Positions 56,062-64,000 of a stretch of DNA of 64,000 nucleotides are shown here, piece by piece. Source of the stretch: Excoecaria cochinchinensis. Taxonomy: Eukaryota; Streptophyta; Magnoliopsida; Malpighiales; Euphorbiaceae. Positions within the stretch are counted from its first letter, which is position 1. Each line of letters opens with the position of its first letter. The translations under genes were made by a program, and so were the position numbers. The stretch covers positions 6,483,501-6,547,500 of the forward strand of contig CANTUQ010000003.1 in NCBI GenBank assembly GCA_947683425.1, in the 5' to 3' direction. The notes beneath the pieces were generated by a model. The model was given only the letters and a program-made list of their open reading frames with translations. It was not told the origin of the DNA and ran no database searches.

Positions 56062-57486
56062 TGCACCGAATCGCTTCCAAGATTCAAAGTGCGAAAATTC
56101 TGAGATTGCACTGAATCGCTACCAAGATTCAAAGTGCTTGCACCGAATCGCTACTAGGATTCAAAGTGCGAAAGTTATGAGGTTGTACTGAATCGCTACC
56201 AAGATTCAAAGTGCTTACGCTGAATCGCTACCAAGATTCAAAGTGCAAAAGTGTTGAGATATCACCGAGCTGTTCTCTAAGCTACAAAGTGATTGCACTG
56301 AATCGCTACCAAGATTCAAAGTGCAGATGTGTTGAGATATCACCGAGCTGTTATCTAAGCTACAAAGTGATTGCACTGAATCGCTACCAAGATTCAAAGT
56401 GCTGAAGTGTTGAGATATCACCGAGCTGTTATCTAAGCTACAAGATTCAACGTGCAGAAGTTTTGAAATTACACTGAATCGCTACCAAGATTCAAAGTGT
56501 TTGCACCGAATCGCTACCAAGATTCAAAGTGCGGAAGTTCAGAAATTACACTGAATCGCTACCAAGATTCAAAGTGTTTGCACCGAATCGCTACCAAGAT
56601 TTAGGGTACGGAAGTTCTAGAATTACACTGAATCGCTGCCAAGATTCAAAGTGTTTGCACCAAATCGCTACCAAGATTCAAGGTGCGGAAGTTATGAAAT
56701 TACACTGAATCGCTACCAAGATTCAAAGTGTTTGCACCGAATCGCTACCAAGATTCAAGGTGCGGAAGTTTTGAAATTACACTGGATCGCTACCAAGATT
56801 CAAAGTGTTTGCACCGAATCGTTACCAAGATTCAAGGTGCGGATGTTTTGAAATTACACTGAATCGCTACCAAGATTCAAAGTGTTTGCACCGAATCGCT
56901 ACCAAGATTCAAGGTGCGGAAGTTCTGAAATTACACTGAATCGCTACCAAGATTCAAAGTGTTTGCACCGAATCGCTACCAAGATTCAAGGTGCGAAAGT
57001 TTTGAAATTACATTGAATTGCTACCAAGATTCAAAGTGTTTGCACCGAATCGCTACAAAGATTCAAAGTGTGGAAGTTCTTAAATTACACTGAATCGCTA
57101 CCAAGATTCAAAGTGTTTGCACCGAATCGCTACCAAGATTCAAGGTGTGGAAGTTCTAAAATTACACTGAATCGCTACCAAGATTCAAAGTGTTTGCACC
57201 GAATCGCTACCAAGATTCAAAGTGCGGATGTTTTGGGATATCACCGAGCTATTAACTAAGCTACAAAGTGATTGCACTGAATCGCTACCAAGATTCAAAG
57301 TGTAGAAGTGTTGCGCCGAGTCTGCTCCAGACTTACAAAACGCGAGGGTTGCTCTCCTGAGCTGCACCGAGTCTGCTCCAGACTTACAAAGTGCGGATGG
57401 TGATGCGCCGAGTCTGCTCCAGACTTACAAAACGCGAGAGTTGCTCTCTTGAGCTGCACCGAGTCTGCTCCAGACTTACAAAGTGC
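56062..57486. repeat. Array of about three dozen hairpin modules
   Basis: Modules of about 30 bases, mostly in 76-bp dimers. Each has short outer arms, inner arms and a loop. Main type: outer GCAC/GTGC or ACAC/GTGT around GAATC-GCTACCAA-GATTC. Second type (about 56262-56450 and 57241-57271): TCAC/GTGA around GAGCT/AGCT. Third type (about 57312-57486): GCG/CGC or GCAC/GTGC around AGTCTG-CTC-CAGACT. Short open frames that repeat NRYQDSKC are by-products of the repeat. It sits in the T5 3' internal region, where this lineage often carries satellite-like repeats. Confidence 0.9.
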
Positions 57487-57494
57487 GGATGTTC

Positions 57495-57740
57495 TGAGAT
57501 TTGCCTCCTCAGAGGACTTGGAAATTCCTTCTCAGAGGACTTAAGGATTCTGCCTCCTCAGATGACTTAGATTTTGCCTTCTCAAGGACTTTGAAAGTTG
57601 TGCCTCCTCAGAGGACTTGGAAATTTGCCTCCAACTTTGAAATGATTGCCTCCTGAGAGGTCTTTGAGATTTTGCCTCCTCAAAGGGCTTGAAAGGATTT
57701 GCCTCTTAAGAGGACCTTGAGATTGTGCCTCTTCAGAGGG
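57495..57740. repeat. GCCTCCTCAGAGGACTT repeats, about 30-40 bp
   Basis: Seven or eight units related to those at 37190-37562, many with CCTCCTCAGAGG or CCTCTTAAGAGG near-palindromes. Confidence 0.8.
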
Positions 57741-57779
57741 CTTGAGAAACGTCGACATGTGAAGTCCCGAGCTTGAGAT

Positions 57780-58925
57780 TGCTGTACATCATTTAGTAGA
57801 CACAGGGCACTTTGTATGCATAGAATGCATGTAAAAAAGCCATATATGCATGGAATGCATGTGAAAAGCCATGTATGTATGAGATAACACACAAAGTTAT
57901 GCATGTATGAAATCTAAGAGTTATGCATGTATGAAATGACATGCGATGTTATGCATGCATGAAATTTAATTGTGCAGTGTGTGTACAAATATGATATGCA
58001 TGCAGAGAATTGTGTACATGACATATATGCCACAAATGATCATGAATGAGAAATACATGCAAAAGATCAAGCATAAAATATGTGCAAGGGGATTACAAAT
58101 GCAAAATATATACAAATGATCGTACCTTTGAGGGTAGAGATGCAAAAGATCAAGCATAAAATATATGCAAGGGGATTATGAACATGAAATATATACCAGG
58201 GATCCTACCTGTGAGCGTAAAGAGTCATTCACCGGCATAGACGTGAAGAATAGGTGGGTGGGAGTCATTATATACATGAAGGCTACGTGAAGAATTGGAT
58301 GTGTGTGATGTGTGGATGGATAACTATGCATATGAAACAAATGCAGAAAAAATCACCTATACATGTACAAAATGCATGCAAATGATGTGCATGTGAGATG
58401 CATGCAAAAGATATGCCCATGAAATGCGCAAAAATAAGTGATTATAAAAAATGAATCTTAGAGAGGCACGTATACGAAAGAATCTATGAAATATGCTCGA
58501 TAAAAATTTTATGCCGAAAGACATGCACCAAGAATTATACATATAAGACTATTTATATGGATGTCTACTACAGTTATGTGCAAAAACATTTGTAGAAAAC
58601 ATATGTACAAAGAATGTTGATAGAAATGGATGCAAAGTATCACTTTCACGAGTAGCGATAAGAAGTACCCCAAGATTGTAAAATGAGTGCAACCTATCAG
58701 GTATCCCAAACTCAAGTTTTCTATCTGCCTTTGAAAGTACTGATGAACAATATTCTCAACTGATTGAATCTCAGCAAAAGTATTCAGGAGTCATTCCCAA
58801 TGAAGGGCAAGAAGATAAGTATGTAGACATCAAGGTTTACTAAACCAACATGTAAATACAAGGCATACCATACAATCTCTGTGTGTATGTGCAAAAGGCC
58901 AAAACAAGATTTTTCATTTTTCAAA
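57780..58925. other. Low-complexity ATGCATG/ACATGCA-rich stretch
   Basis: Irregular ATGCATG, TATGCATG and GAAATG words; no open frame of interest and no other feature seen. A comparable stretch is at 46840-47118 and 60200-61390. Confidence 0.6.
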
Positions 58926-58929
58926 AGCA

Positions 58930-59870
58930 AATTCTAAATGCAATGTCGGGAACGAGACTCAACTCGAATGCATAAATGCACTCATGGCTTCTCGCTTGAA
59001 GCTCAAGAAATACCATATGCCTCTTCCTACGTACCAAACCTTATTAGAAGGTCATCTTCGCTAATTAGATAAGGTCAAACAAAGAATAAAGAGGACTTAT
59101 TTTGGTTGTAACGTTAGGCTTAGGTAATTGGCTATCAAAGGAGGATCAGGTCACTAGAGAAAAATGGCCGCAATGTTAATTCGACGGATGAAAGCACCAT
59201 TCTCAACCCCAATTGTATACTGTCCGGATATTCTTGAATTTGGATTTGGTGACACTTTAGCTTACCAAGCTCAGTATAATAATTAAGCTAAAAAGATAAC
59301 TACTGAGCTCATCAAGGGGGCTTTTTTTTTTTTTGCTCGCAAGCTTATATCTCTAATTACACCCCTTTCCCAAAGTGTAGCCCAAAAATTATCGATGATT
59401 GAAAATTCATTTCGCAAGGGGTAGACCCATCCTTATCAGGGTGACTTTTGGGTAACCCACAAAATTATCAATGATTGAGATTCTCTTCTCAAAGTGCAGA
59501 CCCATCCTTATCAGGGCGAGTTTTGATAGCTCAAGCGAATGTCGTAATGTACATCCATCTTTACTAGAGCGGCCATTCTTCTGAGGGGAAGCCAAAATCA
59601 TTTTAGGCTAAGGGTGAAGTTTTAACATGTGTAATAATAAAACCGGTACACATTTAGCATACCAAAATAAAGGCTCAACGGGCTAGCAAGCGATTGTAAA
59701 ATAAGGGTAGGAAATGGTCATTTAAAGAGCTATACAAAGAAATGGTGCCTAAATCATTTTCTAGATTCAGTCTTATCCGGGGGTTGCTTTGACGGGTAAT
59801 CGGAAAGGTTCTAGTGCTCTTAATGAGTTTTCATCCAATCCCCAAATTGCAACTAGTTTTTCAGTTCATT
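58930..59870 (-). repeat. Conserved non-coding block of family B, T5 copy
   Basis: Matches T1 13190-13990: GAGACTCAACTCGAATGCAT, CTTGAAGCTCAAGAAATACC, and the closing part GGCTCAACGGGCTAGCAAGC. Confidence 0.75.
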
Positions 59871-61390
59871 TTCAAAATGGGCCAAATGTGCTATGAACTT
59901 AGAAATGACATGGTAGAGTCAAATATTTTCATGCGATCTAGCTCTTAAAGATCAAACATATCTACCCCTCACTTAATTCAAAGTGGAATGAAACGCAGAT
60001 TTCTAAAAACTGAGATCAAAGCCATTCATAGTTGAGAACTACTTATGCGGAATCAAACTTCAAATCAAAGGTACCTTAATAAGGTGCAAACATGTCAGCG
60101 TTTTTAGGGTCCAACATAATGTAAAAATTTTATTTTATCAAAATTTATATTCACAAAAATCATATAAGCCAACAAAGAAGATTTTTGTTTTTTTTTTCTT
60201 TTATTTTTGCGTAAAACATGTGCAAGCTATGTGTTAAAAATCATGTATAAGGAAAGATGCATACAATGGCGTCATGCATGTCAGTAATGCGTGTAAGGAA
60301 CTATATATGCAAAACATGTGTAAAAACATATTGTATAAAAATGCATACATGAAATATGTGCAATGACTTGTGTACTTGAGGCATCTACAAGAAACTATAA
60401 GTGAGTGTGAATGCATAAACAATGCATGACAAATGATGTGCTTTGTACATGTAAACAGTACATAATTAAGGCATGAGTACAAGGTATGGCACAATATGAG
60501 AATGAATGTTTATGATATATAACGCATGTGCACATGGCATGATTTAGGCATGATAAGATGAAAATGATCTAGCATGATAATGTGTACTAATGAATCGTGA
60601 GGGAAGGCAAAACTCACAAAATGCTAAATATATACAAATTATGCACATGACTTGGAACTCCATATACGAATGATTATGTACTGTGAGTGGAGTATGTGTG
60701 CAACACGAGATAAACAATGAAAGTGTCTGCAAGAAATAAATAGCGTTCACAAAGTACGTGTATTTACATGGTATGAGTATGCAAGACATGCATTGGTATA
60801 TACAATGACTAACATGCATGATGAAGAACTTATATGTACATGGCATAATTCATGTATGATAGTAAATGTTCATGATATGGCATACAATGTGAAAAATGCA
60901 AGATATGTTCTGTGTATAATGACTGACCCAACGCTATATGCTAATGCAATTGTATGCGTATGCTCCAGCACACAATGTTTATATATATATGCAATGTGAG
61001 CCTACTGATATGTACATATTATGACACATGATGAGTGCATTCTTTTTATTTTTATTTTCTTTTTTTTTATGGTGGTAGTACATCCACATGTGCTATAATG
61101 CTTGTCAACATGTATGTTTAGTGGTGTATGTTATATGTACAGGTTATGGTGCATGATGGATGTCATAAAAAATGCTAATATATTTGTATTGCGATGAGCA
61201 TTGCTATATACATGCGAGACAAATACGTATTATGTTCATATTCACAAATTATGATACAAGCAATTTTATATACGAAATGCAAAGATTTTATTATTATACA
61301 TGAGACAAAACGTGCTTCATTTCCTACCATTACCCATAAAAAATGTACAAGCACAAATACACACATTAAAAAAAACTCCTAACTGTATTT
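59871..61390. other. T5 internal stretch without recognised content
   Basis: Occupies the position where gag lies in T1 but shows no gag words. A+T-rich with ATGCATG/ACATGT-like low complexity from about 60200. Confidence 0.5.
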
Positions 61391-61399
61391 CTATTAAAC

Positions 61400-62036
61400 A
61401 GAGGTCGTGCGGGCTCTTTTCTAGGTGGGCTTGACCCATGGGTAAACGGGGAGCTCAGTGAGCGCGTAAAGCGTGCTGCGAGGCACAAACTCTCGTTATT
61501 AAAATCGCATGCAGATGAATTTTTGGCCATTATGTATTTAAACAATTCGAATAAACCGAGATACACCACTCGGGGTATGAAAACCTTTAAGGAGCGAACA
61601 TCTAAATTTATTTGAATTCATTCAATACACAACGACCCACTTCACAAGCAACGTATTATGGCGCATGCCCCCTAGGGGAAGTAGCTATGTCCATTACATG
61701 GGTTTAGGCCAAAGGTGATATTTTAGGGTTACCAAAGCATGATCCCTGCCAACGGGTCTAGCTCGTCATGAACATAGTGACCAGTCGGGTCATCATTTAA
61801 TACACCATGATGGTACGAGGCCTGGGCTGGTGATTATCCCGAACACTCCCCCACATTGAGTGAACGTAAGGTCGTGCTTTGGGAATGCATTGAGGTTAAG
61901 AAAAGGACCAAACTAGCTTAATTCTAAAGCTCTAGCATGATGAAACGCAACTTTCAAAAAGGGATAAAATTTCTTGATCCTAAACTCATTTGCATTATAT
62001 TAACAAAAAGTACTTTCGGAGCAGAGTCTTATGATA
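61400..62036 (-). repeat. Family B leader, T5 copy
   Basis: Same order of words as the T1 leader (CCATGATGGTACGAGGCC, GGGCTGGTGATTATCC) between the PBS and the body of the element. Non-coding. Confidence 0.7.
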
Positions 62037-62054
62037 TCCCTAGTTAAGTCGCCA
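62037..62054 (-). other. T5 primer-binding site, tRNA-Arg type
   Basis: The minus strand reads TGGCGACTTAACTAGGGA, one base after the LTR end at 62056. Confidence 0.65.
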
Positions 62055-62055
62055 C

Positions 62056-63382
62056 TGTAGACGACCTCACCCTCTATTGGGCTACCACAAGGCAGGATCA
62101 TGGAGTCGCCACCCGATAAAACATCGGGAAAGTAATTCTAACCTTATGAGGCCCAAAACCAGAGAGAGTTCGGGACCTCACTCTTATTCATACCTTTGGT
62201 TAATATTATGTGAATGGATTTTTAAGATCAATTATTTTATCTCTTCTCTCACATGCAAATTATACAATAAAATTAAAACGCATTACAAGCACATATAAAA
62301 AAGCAGTAAATAAAATATAATTACAATTATCTGAAAACAAATATGAAACCATAAAAGAATGATAAAAATACATACATAAATCGGGCTATTCTTTTAGACG
62401 GGAACATTGGTTCCCAATTACTTTTTATGAAAAGTTTTGAGTTTTCAAATCAATTTAAACTTTTGCTTTGGGATGAAAACCAGGACATTGGTCCAGTTTT
62501 ATTAACAAGTTATCATTTTAATATAAAACATTTGTGTGGTGGTTCTTTTTAATCGGGGTCAAAAATCTTTTATTATTACATACCATTAGCGAATGAAAAA
62601 AGAATAAAATAATAATTATATATTTCAAAATAAATAAATTCTAATCTACTTATCCCGACCATGCTTCACCTAACTCCGTGGGGGAGTCACGTGCCACTCG
62701 TGGTTGCAGTCAAAACAGAAAATTAATATCGGAGAGTAATGAATGAATAAATAAATAATTGAATAAATAAATAAACAAATAAATAACAGAATAAAATAAA
62801 TTGAATGTAAAAGCACAAATGACAATTAAACTGACCAATCAAAATAAAAATAATGATGTTAATGATAATACTGTAAATAATAATGATAATAGATAGATAG
62901 ACGGAAAACAAATGAATAATAATTCTGATAATAACGAAAAAAATTATAATGATAATAATAAATATAATAACAATAACAATAATAGTGACAATACAACATG
63001 ATGAAAATAATAATAATGATGCAAAACAAATACACATAAAATGATAATAAACAAATGGAATGATAAAATATTAATATTAATAATAACAATGAATAATCAT
63101 GATAATAAATATAATAACCATGATAAAACCACAATAATAATAATAACGATAATATACTAATATCAATAAAAATCATAATATAGAATAAATAATATTAACA
63201 ATAACACATAAATAACAATAATAACATACAACAATAATTATTATAATCAACAACAATACCACAATAATAATTACAATCAATAATAATAAATAATATTAAC
63301 TAATAATATAAAAACATAAAAATAAATAATATAATAATAACAACAATAATTATAATAATAATGAAACAGAAAATTAAGTAAC

Positions 63383-63413
<31 letters not shown>

Positions 63414-63424
63414 TAATTAAAACA

Positions 63425-63480
<56 letters not shown>

Positions 63481-64000
63481 TTAAACACAAATTAAATAAA
63501 ACTAAATTAAATAAAACTAACAATAATAACAAGACAAAATAATAGCAAATAACACATAATAAACATAAATTAAATAACATTATCAATAAAAATATCAATA
63601 TAACACAATAATATTAAAAAATAAATAAATCAAATTATAATAATAACCATAATAATAATAATAATAATATCATTAAACATATAATAATAATAATAATAAT
63701 AATACAGAATATTAAATAATAATAATAATAATAATATAAAATAGGGGAAACGGGACTTACCTCGCCGGAGCCGCCGTCGGTGGGTGGTGGCCGACACCTC
63801 CGTCACTGACAGGGAGATCGGGACACCAGGAGGCCGCCAGAGCTGGTCACGCGCCGGGAAGAACGACGACCACGCCGAAAAATGCCACGGAGCGTCGCCG
63901 AAGTTTTTCTCCACGCGCCTTGCTGCCGGCGACGGATGGTTGAACGGTGGCCATAGGGAGCTTCATCCGGGTGTGCTGGTGCTCGCAGCGGGGCGCGTGC
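62056..64000 (-). repeat. T5 5' LTR, 3' portion, runs off the window
   Basis: LTR end CGTCTACA on the minus strand at 62056. 62740-63745 is extremely A+T-rich and full of AAT/ATA trinucleotide runs, including a long one at about 63428-63481. 63750-64000 is abruptly GC-rich with many CpG. Isoleucine-, tyrosine- or leucine-rich open frames here come from the trinucleotide runs. Confidence 0.75.
63380..63482. repeat. AAT trinucleotide microsatellite
   Basis: Two runs of ATA/AAT repeats (about 63380-63410 and 63428-63481), with more at 63640-63735. Confidence 0.9.

Larger units (their letters stand above)
55057..64000 (-). mobile_element. T5: family B element, minus, no coding region seen
   Basis: 3' LTR fragment (55057-55577), PPT (55578-55594), four kinds of tandem repeat (55780-57750), low-complexity sequence, conserved block (58930-59870), low-complexity sequence, leader (61400-62036), PBS (62037-62054) and 5' LTR from 62056 past the right edge. 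No gag or pol word was recognised in about 6.5 kb of internal sequence. It must rely fully on other elements if it was ever mobile in this form. Confidence 0.75.

Noticed and set aside
56211..57367. Open frames repeating NRYQDSKC or LNLGSDSVQS
   Set aside because: By-products of the hairpin repeat in frames with unit lengths divisible by three; present on both strands.
56062..57486. Regularly spaced repeats reminiscent of a CRISPR array
   Set aside because: Spacers are not unique: the 76-bp dimers repeat throughout, the context is a plant LTR element, and no cas genes exist. It is a tandem array of hairpin modules.
62723..63598. Long frames rich in Ile, Tyr, Phe or Leu (membrane-like)
   Set aside because: Translation of AAT/ATA trinucleotide runs inside the T5 LTR; no start context or homologous domain.
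1..64000. Host protein-coding genes
   Set aside because: Every sizeable coding signal reads as gag, protease, RT, RNase H or integrase remnants or as low-complexity translation. I cannot exclude a small exon in the unassigned stretches.

Overview
This is repeat-rich nuclear DNA of a plant, very probably an angiosperm with a large genome. I found no host gene, rRNA or tRNA gene, and no bacterial features. Nearly every base belongs to LTR retrotransposons nested in one another. The assignment rests on primer-binding sites (PBS) matching plant initiator tRNA-Met and tRNA-Arg(ACG), polypurine tracts (PPT), TG...CA termini, 5-bp target-site duplications (TSD), and plant Ty3/gypsy gag-pol motifs. 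Lineage names come from motif recognition, not database searches. The labels T1-T6 are mine.

Two families dominate. Family A resembles the Tekay/Del chromoviruses: LTRs of 2.4-3.9 kb that begin TGTAACACCCC or TGTCACACCCC, a tRNA-iMet PBS, and a characteristic stem-loop beside the PPT. Family B resembles Ogre/Tat: LTRs of about 2.4-2.8 kb that begin TGTAGACA, a tRNA-Arg PBS, a PPT reading AAAATTGGGGGCAA, and long tandem repeats upstream of the 3' LTR. Minor components are a Ty1/copia-like LTR and a small non-autonomous element with TGATGCG...CGCATCA LTRs.

Layout. 1-9586: family A tandem array on the minus strand (LTR-internal-LTR-internal-LTR), each internal segment coding only a shortened gag, inserted in the 3' LTR of T1. 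9587-19321: T1, family B, minus, gag remnant but no pol. 19322-24436: copia-like LTR split by a complete 3.96-kb non-autonomous element. About 24661-28910: T3, family A, plus, a decayed gag-protease-RT-RNase H region cut at RNase H by T2. 28911-39065: T2, family B, minus, itself holding a family B solo LTR (29520-32299) and a family A solo LTR (34630-37031). 39066-47118: T4, family B, plus, with gag pieces, an RT fragment and an integrase tail. 47119-55056: T6, family A, plus, with an intact short gag and an inverted solo LTR sitting in its PBS. 55057-64000: T5, family B, minus, no coding region seen, running off the right edge.

Most copies cannot move by themselves: no segment encodes a complete pol. 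What looks maintained is non-coding or nearly so. There is a short gag keeping the N-terminus and zinc knuckle without the capsid core, in two diverged family A subfamilies. There are conserved LTR boxes and stem-loops, and conserved family B leader and 3' blocks. The most interesting signals are arrays of short hairpins. One is in T5 (56062-57486), where the stem arms of tandem modules change in a compensating way. The other is a cassette about 1 kb into family A LTRs, whose palindromes differ completely between copies although the position is kept.
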